Source of the DNA: an uncultured Bacteroidales bacterium
GTDB taxonomy: Bacteria > Bacteroidota > Bacteroidia > Bacteroidales > UBA932
Direction: 5' to 3'
NCBI GenBank assembly: GCA_934702165.1
Contig: CAKUYG010000084.1
Span: 1 to 8,671, forward strand
DNA length: 8,671 bases
Shown: positions 1 through 6,150 of the stretch, piece by piece
Position numbering within the stretch: position 1 is the stretch's first letter
Layout: each line of letters begins with the position of its first letter
The notes under the pieces: generated by a model
Seen by the model: the letters and a program-made list of their open reading frames with translations, nothing else
Told to the model about the DNA's origin: nothing
Databases searched by the model: none
Made by a program: the position numbers and the translations under genes

Positions 1-257
1 TTATAAACAAGTCGCATCTTGTCATTACAGGTGGTGTGGATGACATCCGCCGCCGCTATGGTAACAACAATGTCGAGCTTGTCTACACAGATTCTGACGG
101 ACGCCACACCGAAGTGCTCCCCAGGGAGACAGACGGGACTTCCACGCTCAGGACGTATCTCGATAAAGGGTTTCAGATCAATTCCTACAGGGAACTGATG
201 CCCCGCATGAATGACATTTTCATCAAACTTGTAACGGAAGGGGAGGGTACAAAATGA
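1..257 (+). CDS. ABC transporter ATP-binding protein, C-terminal end (partial)
   Basis: The frame is open from the left edge (first full codon at 3) to the TGA at 255-257, so only the last 84 or so residues are present and the true start lies outside the window. The Walker and signature motifs are therefore not visible. What is seen is a stretch resembling the C-terminal accessory domain of NatA/CcmA-type ATPases (DUF4162-like), ending with the typical 'MNDIFIKLV' closing motif. The stop overlaps the start of an ABC-2 permease by 4 bases (ATGA), which is the usual arrangement for an ATPase and its membrane partner and is the strongest support for the call. In this family the ATPase energises export by the permease; the substrate cannot be told. 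A GTG at 36 is an internal codon, not a start. Confidence 0.82.
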   Translation, partial: INKSHLVITGGVDDIRRRYGNNNVELVYTDSDGRHTEVLPRETDGTSTLRTYLDKGFQINSYRELMPRMNDIFIKLVTEGEGTK

Positions 258-1591
258 ACCTGCGGACTATACGATTGATAATCAACCGCGAGTACATGAC
301 TCGCGTAAGGAAGAAGAGCTTCCTTCTCATAACTTTCATCACTCCTGTACTTTTCGCCGCAATGTGCTTCCTGCCGGCAATCATAATGATGAATACCAAG
401 GAGGCGGCCAAGAAGATTGCGGTTGTGGACAAGTCTGGGATTGTGATGCCGTCTCTCAAAAGTACTGAGAGCATGATTGTGACCGACTGCGGTGGAATGT
501 CTCTGGATTCGCTCAAGGCCGGCCTCTCAAGTCTCGGCTATGATGCTGTGCTTGCCGTGTCTGCAGTCGATTCGTCGAAATCGGTGTCTGCGGAGGTTTA
601 TTCCATCAAGCCTCTTGGCATCGATCTTTCCGAAAGCCTGAATTCCAAGATAAATGATGCTGTTGAAGCGTACCGGGTCGCCTCTTACAATATACCTGGT
701 CTGGACAAGATCATGCAGGACGTCAAGCCTGACGTGAGGATTAAGACGTACACGCTAGGTGAAGACGGTGAGGAGAAGATTTCCGAGTCAGGCGTGTACA
801 TGATGGTTTCCATGCTGTTGGGAATGGTGATTTACATGTTCATCGCCATGTTCGGCGGTATGGTGTCTTCATCAGTCATTGAAGAGAAGTCCAGCAGGGT
901 GGTCGAGATCCTGATCAGTTCCGTCAAGGCTACTGAGCTGATGTTCGGCAAGATCATAGGCATAGCGCTTGTGGCTTTGACACAGTTCTTCTTGTGGATT
1001 GTGCTCACATTTGCCATTGTAGGTATCGTTGGAGCGGTTGCAGGTCCTGGTCTTGCAGGGGCTGACCCGGCGGAACTCGTACAGATGAGCGGCGCAGCTG
1101 CCGGAGACATGGCGTCCCAGGTGTCTGAGATAGGTGATCTCGGGGTGATTCTCTCCTCGCTTGCCAACATGCATCTCGGGCAAATCCTGATTTGCTTCGT
1201 AGTGTTCTTCATCCTCGGTTATATGCTGTATGCCTCCCTGTTTGCAGCCATCGGATCGGCTGTGGAGAACGAGGGTGACAGCAACCAGCTGATGCTGCCT
1301 GTGACGATCCCGCTTTTTATCGGATTCTTCATTGCGATCTACGCCTTCAAGGCACCGGACAGCGCCCTGGTAGTATGGGGTTCCATGATCCCGTTCACAT
1401 CCCCGATTGTGATGCTGGCACGACTGCCTTTCGGTGTGCCGGGATGGCAGATCATACTCTCGATTGTGCTTCTGCTGCTGACGTTCGTGGCCTGTGCCTG
1501 GGTGTCATCCAAGATTTATAAAGTAGGTATCCTCATGTTCGGCAAGAAGTCCGGATGGAAAGATCTGTGGAGATGGTTAAGACAAAAATAA
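254..1591 (+). CDS. ABC-2 type transporter permease (NatB/YhaP-like)
   Basis: A 445-residue inner-membrane protein, complete. A positively charged N-terminus precedes membrane segment 1 (about residues 23-46). A periplasmic domain of roughly 130 residues follows, then a cluster of hydrophobic segments (about 181-204, 234-264, 305-335, 347-366, 371-392 and 397-418). The stretch around residues 208-236, with EEKSSRVVEILISSVK and then ELMFGKIIG, is the characteristic cytoplasmic motif of ABC-2 exporter permeases. This topology, one segment plus a large external loop and then a C-terminal bundle, matches the NatB/YhaP class. The start is fixed by the ATGA overlap with the upstream ATPase, implying translational coupling. 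The transported compound is unknown: relatives are annotated for sodium or drug export, but nothing here decides it. Its 3' end overlaps the next gene by 19 bases. Confidence 0.9.
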   Translation: MNLRTIRLIINREYMTRVRKKSFLLITFITPVLFAAMCFLPAIIMMNTKEAAKKIAVVDKSGIVMPSLKSTESMIVTDCGGMSLDSLKAGLSSLGYDAVLAVSAVDSSKSVSAEVYSIKPLGIDLSESLNSKINDAVEAYRVASYNIPGLDKIMQDVKPDVRIKTYTLGEDGEEKISESGVYMMVSMLLGMVIYMFIAMFGGMVSSSVIEEKSSRVVEILISSVKATELMFGKIIGIALVALTQFFLWIVLTFAIVGIVGAVAGPGLAGADPAELVQMSGAAAGDMASQVSEIGDLGVILSSLANMHLGQILICFVVFFILGYMLYASLFAAIGSAVENEGDSNQLMLPVTIPLFIGFFIAIYAFKAPDSALVVWGSMIPFTSPIVMLARLPFGVPGWQIILSIVLLLLTFVACAWVSSKIYKVGILMFGKKSGWKDLWRWLRQK

Positions 1592-2409
1592 TCACAGCCG
1601 GACTGCTTTCTCTGCTGCTCTGCTCCTGCGGGAGGACTTACACTTGGGAAAAGTTCGTGATGGACGGTCACAGGACCGGAGTTACTGCTCCTAATGCTGG
1701 AAATGTCACCAGAGCCCTCGGAAGGGTGAATGACAGTTGCTATGTGTCTCCTAACGGTAAGGTATGGCGTCCTGGCAGCTCTACGTATTCGACGGCTTCT
1801 GATCTGATTGCCGTTCAGCCGCAGATGTCCGCCTTGAAGGCCGTTGTCGCGCACTCAGCGCGGGAAATGAACCAGAAGCAGCCGGACGGAGACCTGTCAA
1901 ATTGGATAGTTGACCACATCATGGAAGATGTCGCCGCCACGACACGGCGAAGGGTAGATGTAGGCATAATTAATTCAGGAGGCATCAGGGTCGACATGCC
2001 GGCAGGAGATGTGATCATGGATGACATAGTGTCCATGTTCCCATTCAGAAATCATCTTTGTTATGTGGCCTTGGCAGGAACTGACCTTCTTGAAGTGTTC
2101 TCCAAGATGGCGGCGGGCAGGGTGCAGCCATTCGGTGGTGCGAAACTTGTGGTTGAAGACGGGAAGATTGATACCCTGATTGTCGCCGGGGCTCCGATTG
2201 ATCCGGAGAAGGTCTACGGGCTTGCAACTATCGACTTCCTGCTTGACGGGGGAGACGGTCTGACGCTTGCCAAGAATGCGAAAGAACTTATAATTACAGA
2301 TAAGCTTGTTGTTGATTCGATGTTGCCGTATGTGGAATCCTACGAAAAAGACGGTCGTCTTATAGAAGGTTCTTCCGACGGACGATTTGAAGTGAGGAGA
2401 GCTGAATGA
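1573..2409 (+). CDS. 5'-nucleotidase C-terminal domain lipoprotein
   Basis: A 278-residue lipoprotein that consists essentially of the substrate-binding (C-terminal) domain of UshA-type 5'-nucleotidases. The ATG at 1573 is preferred over the in-frame ATG at 1555 because it gives a clean signal peptide (MVKTK, then a hydrophobic run) ending in the lipobox LCSC with Cys19. Family motifs are NSGGIR (134-139), FPFRN (156-160), QPFGG (about 185-189) and DFLLDGGDG (221-229). The Phe residues in the last two lie where UshA stacks the nucleotide base. No metallophosphatase motifs are present, so alone it should be non-catalytic. The catalytic half is encoded immediately downstream with a 4-base overlap, which suggests that the two proteins act together on nucleotides or related phosphoesters at the outer membrane or in the periplasm. 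It overlaps the permease gene by 19 bases, so it probably shares that transcript. Confidence 0.88.
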   Translation: MVKTKIITAGLLSLLLCSCGRTYTWEKFVMDGHRTGVTAPNAGNVTRALGRVNDSCYVSPNGKVWRPGSSTYSTASDLIAVQPQMSALKAVVAHSAREMNQKQPDGDLSNWIVDHIMEDVAATTRRRVDVGIINSGGIRVDMPAGDVIMDDIVSMFPFRNHLCYVALAGTDLLEVFSKMAAGRVQPFGGAKLVVEDGKIDTLIVAGAPIDPEKVYGLATIDFLLDGGDGLTLAKNAKELIITDKLVVDSMLPYVESYEKDGRLIEGSSDGRFEVRRAE

Positions 2410-3218
2410 TGAGAAGGATATTTGCTTTTTCCCTTTTGCTGCTTGCGCTTGCCGCATGCAGCCGTGAGCCGAGACTGGTGATCGTCCATACTAATGATAC
2501 CCATAGTCATTTTGAACCGCTACGGTCCGGGCCGCAGGCGGGGCATGGCGGTGTGATAGAAAGGGCTGCTTTCGTGGATTCCATCCGCAGCGTGTATGGC
2601 GATGACCGGGTTCTGCTGCTGCATGCCGGTGATTTCAGTCAGGGAACATCGTATTTTACGGAGCTTGGAGGCCGGCTTGAGCCTGCCGTCATCAATGACA
2701 TGCGTTATGACTGCGTCACTTTGGGCAACCATGAGTTCGACAACGATATAGAGGCTCTTACCGAAAGGCTCGCCATGCTTGAAAACACATTTGTTGTGTC
2801 TGCAAACATAGATGTTTCACAGTTTGATCTTTCGGATTATGTGAAACCTTACGCAATTGTGGACAGGGGTGGCATGAAGATAGGCATAATTGGGCTGGAA
2901 TCAGACCTCTCCACGAACGTGAGTGCGACCATCTCCTCGCGTCTTCCCCAACTAGATAACGTTGAGGTGACCAATAAGTGGGCTGAATACCTGCACTCTG
3001 TTGAGAAATGTGATATGATCATCCTGCTGTCCCATCTCGGATATGACAATGATCAGGCGCTCATACCGCAGACAAGCCATGTTGACCTCGTGATCGGTGG
3101 GCACAGCCATACTTTTGTGGACGGATTCATTTATGTTTCTGACCGTGACGGGAAGAAGGTGCCGGTCATCACGGACGGGTGTTGGGGTTTGGAAATGGGT
3201 ATGGTCACCATCCGTTGA
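2406..3218 (+). CDS. Metallophosphatase lipoprotein, catalytic half of a split 5'-nucleotidase
   Basis: A 270-residue lipoprotein with signal peptide and lipobox LAAC (Cys18). It carries the full calcineurin-like metal-binding set of UshA-type 5'-nucleotidases: NDTHSH (residues 30-35), GDFSQG (75-80, Asp76), GNHEFD (107-112, Asn108 and His109), LLSHLGYDND (207-216, His210) and GGHSH (231-235). These bind a di-metal centre that hydrolyses phosphoesters. The protein ends after the metallophosphatase fold, so the nucleotide-recognition domain is absent; that domain is encoded just upstream. The start at 2406 overlaps the upstream stop (ATGATGA); a second ATG at 2409 is equally possible. The ending GLEMGMVTIR looks like a natural final beta strand, so I see no truncation. 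The substrate could be nucleotides or another phosphomonoester. It overlaps the convergent zinc-ribbon gene by 14 bases. Confidence 0.9.
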   Translation: MMRRIFAFSLLLLALAACSREPRLVIVHTNDTHSHFEPLRSGPQAGHGGVIERAAFVDSIRSVYGDDRVLLLHAGDFSQGTSYFTELGGRLEPAVINDMRYDCVTLGNHEFDNDIEALTERLAMLENTFVVSANIDVSQFDLSDYVKPYAIVDRGGMKIGIIGLESDLSTNVSATISSRLPQLDNVEVTNKWAEYLHSVEKCDMIILLSHLGYDNDQALIPQTSHVDLVIGGHSHTFVDGFIYVSDRDGKKVPVITDGCWGLEMGMVTIR

Positions 3219-3579
3219 GGTTTTTCCTGCAGATGTTGAAGATCCGGCTTTCTGTCCTGCAGTATGAGATGTCAAAGCAACTGCATTCATAATGCCGTCC
3301 GGTCTTGTGGACGCCGGTGAAGCAGGTCGGATCGAATCCTGCTGAAGCGAGGTATTCCAGTTCAGCACTTCTGGTGTTGTCATTGAGCAGGCTCTCAAGG
3401 ATTTCATAATTCCTTGAGAGCCTGCTTGTTATTTCTGCTCTGTAACGCCGGATTTCCTGATATTTACGGTTGTTGTAGCTGTTCTTGCAGCTCAGACAGC
3501 AGAACTTCTTGTCTTTCCTTCCCCTGAGGCTGTCCCCGCATTCAAGGCAAGTCTCCTCCTTTTTGATAATGTATGCCAT
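3205..3579 (-). CDS. Small zinc-ribbon protein of a Bacteroidetes hypothetical family
   Basis: A 124-residue protein on the minus strand. The ATG at 3579 (MAYIIKKEETC) is preferred over the in-frame ATG at 3615 because homologous small proteins, as I recall them, start shortly before the first CxxC. A candidate promoter also sits between the two starts. The N-terminal part has CLECG (Cys11, Cys14) and FCCLSC (Cys27 or 28, Cys31), a four-cysteine zinc ribbon, followed by a basic SYNNRKYQEIRRYR segment and a helical stretch to about residue 66 (RNYEILESLL). The C-terminal part is rich in aromatic and Cys residues. There is no signal peptide, so it is probably cytoplasmic. The family has no function known to me; a nucleic-acid or protein-binding role is a guess from the ribbon and basic patch. 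The codons for residues about 51-66 form a perfect inverted repeat. The gene is convergent with, and overlaps, the metallophosphatase gene. Confidence 0.8.
   Translation of the reverse strand: MAYIIKKEETCLECGDSLRGRKDKKFCCLSCKNSYNNRKYQEIRRYRAEITSRLSRNYEILESLLNDNTRSAELEYLASAGFDPTCFTGVHKTGRHYECSCFDISYCRTESRIFNICRKNLNGW
3257..3272 (+). repeat. 16-base direct repeat, copy 1
   Basis: CTGCAGTATGAGATGT occurs here inside the 3' part of the minus-strand zinc-ribbon gene, where it encodes DISYC on the other strand. It occurs again, exactly, at 4139-4154. The match stops sharply at both ends. It may be chance, but a 16-base exact match is not expected often in a window of this size. Confidence 0.6.
3386..3426. 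repeat. Perfect 16-bp inverted repeat with 9-base loop, inside the zinc-ribbon gene
   Basis: The left arm 3386-3401 (AGCAGGCTCTCAAGGA) is the exact reverse complement of the right arm 3411-3426, separated by TTTCATAAT. The structure lies wholly in coding sequence of the minus-strand gene. Read on the plus strand, the stem is followed by a moderately T-rich stretch (TGTTATTT), so it could stop transcripts coming from the 5'-nucleotidase operon. Read on the minus strand, no T run follows. Alternatives are a protein-binding palindrome or an mRNA hairpin that modulates the zinc-ribbon gene. Confidence 0.75.
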
Positions 3580-3598
3580 AGTCTGTTTGGTTTGCCTC

Positions 3599-3629
3599 CA
3601 AATATTGCGAATCATTTCTTGTTCTGCAA
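3599..3629 (-). promoter_or_regulatory. Candidate Bacteroidetes-type promoter for the zinc-ribbon gene
   Basis: On the minus strand, TTG (3629-3627) is followed after 20 bases by AATATTTG (3606-3599). This resembles the Bacteroidetes sigma pattern of TTTG/TTG, about 19-21 bases, then TAnnTTTG, with one mismatch in the -7 box. A start point a few bases downstream would leave a short leader before the ATG at 3579, which supports that start. No experimental evidence is available and the match is imperfect. Confidence 0.3.
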
Positions 3630-3719
3630 TGGTTGATAAAAAACAATCCGCAGTTTTTTATGATTCATTGTAAAGAATAATTCTTTGCTGCGGACAAGAA
3701 ACAGAATTATAAGTTTCTT
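3615..3719. other. Cluster of small inverted repeats in the divergent intergenic region
   Basis: The noncoding stretch between the two divergent genes (about 3580-3808) holds several exact dyads. They are ATAAAAAAC/GTTTTTTAT (3636-3644 and 3653-3661), AAAGAAT/ATTCTTT around a central A (3672-3686), AAGAAAC/GTTTCTT (3696-3702 and 3713-3719), TCCGCAG/CTGCGGA (3647-3653 and 3688-3694) and TTTCTTGT/ACAAGAAA (3615-3622 and 3694-3701). Some share arms, so they could form mutually exclusive hairpins, or they may mark operators. The region is AT-rich, so part of this may be compositional. Confidence 0.4.
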
Positions 3720-3752
3720 TTGCGATGCTCCGGTTTTTTCTGCTTTACTTTG
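3719..3752 (+). promoter_or_regulatory. Candidate promoter for the ssb-fimbrial gene string
   Basis: TTTG at 3719-3722 and TTACTTTG at 3745-3752 resemble the Bacteroidetes -33 and -7 elements (TAnnTTTG, one mismatch), with a 22-base spacer that is slightly long. It would give a leader of about 50 bases before the ATG at 3809. This is the best match I found in the intergenic region, but it is weak; the real promoter could lie further upstream among the inverted repeats. Confidence 0.27.
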
Positions 3753-3808
3753 CCGTCGGGATGAGGACCGCGCGGCCTTGCTCCCGGAACTTGAATAGAA
3801 AAACTTAT

Positions 3809-4156
3809 ATGGAACAATTGAACAGAATTGAACTGCGGGGGACCGTAGGAAGCATAAGGCTTCAGACTTTTTCGGACAACATGGTGGCCCGGCTGACTCT
3901 TGCCACAAATTTCGCTTACAAAGACAAGGAGGGAGCAGCCACAATAGATACGAGCTGGCATAGCATCCTTGCCCGTGAGGGCCGCAACATCCATGACCTG
4001 GACAAAATAACAAAAGGGACCAGGCTCTATGTGCAGGGTCGTCTACGGTATCAGAAATATGTGGGAAACGACGGTGTCGAGAGGACGTCAGCCGATATTG
4101 TGGCCAGCAGGGTAGTCATTCTTGACGGGGATGAGCCTCTGCAGTATGAGATGTAG
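3809..4156 (+). CDS. ssb: Short single-stranded DNA-binding protein
   Basis: A 115-residue OB-fold protein of the SSB family. The start at 3809 is chosen over 3725 because the SSB fold begins directly with MEQLNRIELRGTVG, whereas the upstream extension is non-homologous and basic. Matches to bacterial SSB are clear: the N-terminal strand ELRGTVGSIRL, TSWHSI (Trp50, equivalent to the DNA-stacking Trp of the E. coli TEWHR motif), and KGTRLYVQGRLRYQKY (69-84). A linker and the acidic DDDIPF-type tip that recruits repair proteins in canonical SSBs are missing; the chain stops soon after the fold with GDEPLQYEM. It may be a second, accessory SSB rather than the replication one. Its last 11 bases overlap the start of the downstream lipoprotein gene, so it heads the fimbrial gene string and probably shares its transcript. 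Confidence 0.88.
   Translation: MEQLNRIELRGTVGSIRLQTFSDNMVARLTLATNFAYKDKEGAATIDTSWHSILAREGRNIHDLDKITKGTRLYVQGRLRYQKYVGNDGVERTSADIVASRVVILDGDEPLQYEM
4139..4154 (+). repeat. 16-base direct repeat, copy 2
   Basis: This is the exact second copy of the sequence at 3257-3272. Here it spans the last codons of ssb (LQYEM) and contains the probable ATG (4146) of the next gene. The two copies bracket a segment of about 880 bases holding most of the zinc-ribbon gene and ssb. Confidence 0.6.
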
Positions 4157-6125
4157 ATCTTTTGCCGTGTCTATTCTTCTCGCGGCTGTGCTGTGTGCAG
4201 GATGCGCTTCATCGAGGAAGTTGGCGGTAGTGAGGGAAGGTGCTCTTGCAGCGTCTGTCAGGCTGCCGGAGGAGAAGGACACGGTATTTGAAGATTTCCA
4301 TGTCAGCAGTGAGAGGCCTGAATCCGATACTATGGTGGTCACTGGCCTTGACGGCAGGGAGGTGTTCATTATGAAGGCCGTAAGGGATAGCGCGAGCGGG
4401 GAAATGGTGGCGACTGAGCAGATTGATGCCGCTATGGTGACAGCCAGATTCCGTAATGTGGCAGAACGCAACGGATTTGTGGACATAGGGTTTCAGGTGG
4501 TCGTGCCGGAAGCCATGACTGATTCGCGTTGGCAGCTGCGTCTCTATCCGGAGATGACTATAATGTCCGAGAAATTGGATATGGACGACATAGTGGTCAC
4601 CGGCAGCGCTTACCGCAAGGCCCAGCTCCGGGGATACGAGCATTATCAGCGTTTCCTTGACAGGATAGTCAGCGACAGCCTCAGGCTCATTGACGTCCGA
4701 AGTCTCGAGATTTTTCTTGCCAGGAACATTCCTCAGCTGTATGCGTTCCGCTCAGACAGCAGCTATGTCTCTGATGAGGAGTTCGAGAGTGTCTACGGGG
4801 TCTCGCAGCGGCAGGCTGTTGAGCATTATACAAACGATATCCTGCTGTGGAGGAACCGCCGTCTCACAGCGCGGCGGGAGAAGATGTGGCACCGTTATGT
4901 GAAATCTCCCATAGTGACAGAAGGTGTCCGCCTGGACACGGTGATCCGCGGTGACGGTGGAGAGTTCATATACGATTATGTGCAGCGTATTCGCACAAGA
5001 CCATCCCTCCGCAAGGTGGACGTATGTCTGTCTGGAGAGATATTCGAAAGCGACAGGCGTCTTTATACTGTTCCGCAGTCTCCGCCCTTGACTTTCTATA
5101 TAAGTTCTGTCAGCAGTTTTGCGGAAAGAAGCCCGAGGTATCTGACAAAGATCGTTTCCCGCAACGTGTATACGGATGCGGTGAGCAGAATAGACTTCCG
5201 CAGCGGACACAGTGAAGTGGATGAGGGGCTTGGGGGAAATTCCGGCGAGATTGCAGCCGTCAGGAAAATGTTGAGGAATATCCTGGAGGATGAGACATTT
5301 GATGTGGACTCCATCGTGATAGTCTCTTCCGCTTCGCCGGAGGGCCGCTTCCGCGACAATGCTGAGCTTTCGCTGAGACGTTCGGAAGGTGTGTCGGATT
5401 ATTTTTCTGGATATGTGGAATATGTGAAGGATTCCTTGCGGAGGGACCGTGGACTTTTCATCAATGTCGGGGCGGATATGTCGGAGTCGGTGATGAAAGA
5501 GTCTGGCAGGTCCCGACGGGAAATCCGCTTCCTCTCGAGAAGCGGCGGAGAGAACTGGCTTGAGCTTGACAGGCTGGTGGAGAGGGATACGGTTCTGTCC
5601 GCCGCTGAGAGGGAGTCATATTTTGCCCTTTCATCTGTCTCTGATCCTGATGAGAGGGAGAGCAGGCTTGCGCGTAATCCTGGCTACAGGCACATAAAGG
5701 AAAAACTTTATCCGTTGCTGCGTACGGTGAACTTCAGGTTCTTTCTGCACCGGAAGGGCATGCAGAAAGACACCGTCCATACGACGGTGATAGACAGCAG
5801 CTATATGCGCGGTGTGAGGGCTCTCGTCGAACATGACTATGAGAGCGCGGCGGAGATTCTTTCCCCTTATCAGGACTTTAATACGGCGGTTGCCTGTCTG
5901 GCCCTTGACCGCAATGAGGCGGCACGCGGAATACTGGAGAAATGCGAGCCGGATGCTAAAGTCAATTATATGCTGGCCCTGATACATTCCCGCCAGGGTC
6001 GTGAGCGGGATGCGGTGGAGTGCTATCTGAGGTCCTGTCAACAGGACCGCTCGATGGTCTATCGAGGCAATCTGGACCCTGAGATAGCTCTTCTGAAAAG
6101 AAAATATGATCTGAATGATCAATAA
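4146..6125 (+). CDS. Large lipoprotein with OmpA-like domain and TPR-like tail, fimbrial-locus associated
   Basis: A 659-residue protein. The ATG at 4146 is chosen over 4122 because MRCRSFAVSILLAAVLCAGC forms a proper lipoprotein signal peptide (lipidated Cys20, with Cys at -3 slightly atypical). Residues about 90-140 (VTARFRNVAERNGFVDIGF and what follows) form a beta-rich segment, positionally like the DUF3868-type N-terminal domains that precede OmpA domains in Bacteroidales fimbrial loci. Residues about 340-460 resemble an OmpA C-terminal domain: FRSGHSEVD, then SASPEGRFRDNAELSLRRSE. The Arg of the peptidoglycan-binding motif (Arg412) is kept, but the usual Asp is replaced by Ser397. Residues about 550-640 are helical and TPR-like. 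The residues after Cys20 (ASSRK) lack acidic surface-export signals, suggesting a periplasm-facing lipoprotein. It overlaps ssb by 11 bases and precedes the fimbrillin by 25. A role in anchoring or assembling fimbriae is inferred from position only. Confidence 0.78.
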   Translation: MRCRSFAVSILLAAVLCAGCASSRKLAVVREGALAASVRLPEEKDTVFEDFHVSSERPESDTMVVTGLDGREVFIMKAVRDSASGEMVATEQIDAAMVTARFRNVAERNGFVDIGFQVVVPEAMTDSRWQLRLYPEMTIMSEKLDMDDIVVTGSAYRKAQLRGYEHYQRFLDRIVSDSLRLIDVRSLEIFLARNIPQLYAFRSDSSYVSDEEFESVYGVSQRQAVEHYTNDILLWRNRRLTARREKMWHRYVKSPIVTEGVRLDTVIRGDGGEFIYDYVQRIRTRPSLRKVDVCLSGEIFESDRRLYTVPQSPPLTFYISSVSSFAERSPRYLTKIVSRNVYTDAVSRIDFRSGHSEVDEGLGGNSGEIAAVRKMLRNILEDETFDVDSIVIVSSASPEGRFRDNAELSLRRSEGVSDYFSGYVEYVKDSLRRDRGLFINVGADMSESVMKESGRSRREIRFLSRSGGENWLELDRLVERDTVLSAAERESYFALSSVSDPDERESRLARNPGYRHIKEKLYPLLRTVNFRFFLHRKGMQKDTVHTTVIDSSYMRGVRALVEHDYESAAEILSPYQDFNTAVACLALDRNEAARGILEKCEPDAKVNYMLALIHSRQGRERDAVECYLRSCQQDRSMVYRGNLDPEIALLKRKYDLNDQ

Positions 6126-6150
6126 ACAAAACCAATCAACAATCAATTAA
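6126..6150 (+). promoter_or_regulatory. A-rich leader before the fimbrillin start
   Basis: The 25 bases between the stop at 6123-6125 and the ATG at 6151 are almost free of G and include CAATCAACAATCAATTAA. There is no Shine-Dalgarno sequence. Unstructured A-rich leaders drive efficient initiation in Bacteroidetes, which fits a highly expressed major subunit. It is the only clear gap inside the fimbrial string, and no promoter boxes are seen in it. Confidence 0.4.

Noticed and set aside
832..1212. Long open frames on the minus strand opposite the permease
   Set aside because: They are shadows of a well-supported membrane protein gene; their translations are low in family-like motifs and have no initiation context.
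1555..1575. Earlier ATG for the 5'-nucleotidase C-terminal domain gene
   Set aside because: It would add MERSVE before the signal peptide; the ATG at 1573 gives the normal charged, hydrophobic, lipobox order.
3615..3701. Invertible promoter segment flanked by TTTCTTGT and ACAAGAAA
   Set aside because: The arms are only 8 bases with short imperfect extension, shorter than the recombination repeats of known Bacteroides switches, and no invertase gene is in view.
3725..3808. Upstream in-frame extension of ssb
   Set aside because: The extra 28 residues have no resemblance to SSB, and this stretch contains the best promoter candidate; the SSB fold begins at 3809.
3612..4013. Minus-strand open frame of about 130 codons across the intergenic region and ssb
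   Set aside because: It is antisense to ssb, has an unnatural Cys, Ser and Pro-rich composition and no recognisable domain.
5631..6146. Minus-strand open frame of 171 codons opposite the OmpA-like lipoprotein
   Set aside because: It is a shadow of a long supported gene; no start context, no domain, and it is antisense to the TPR-like region.
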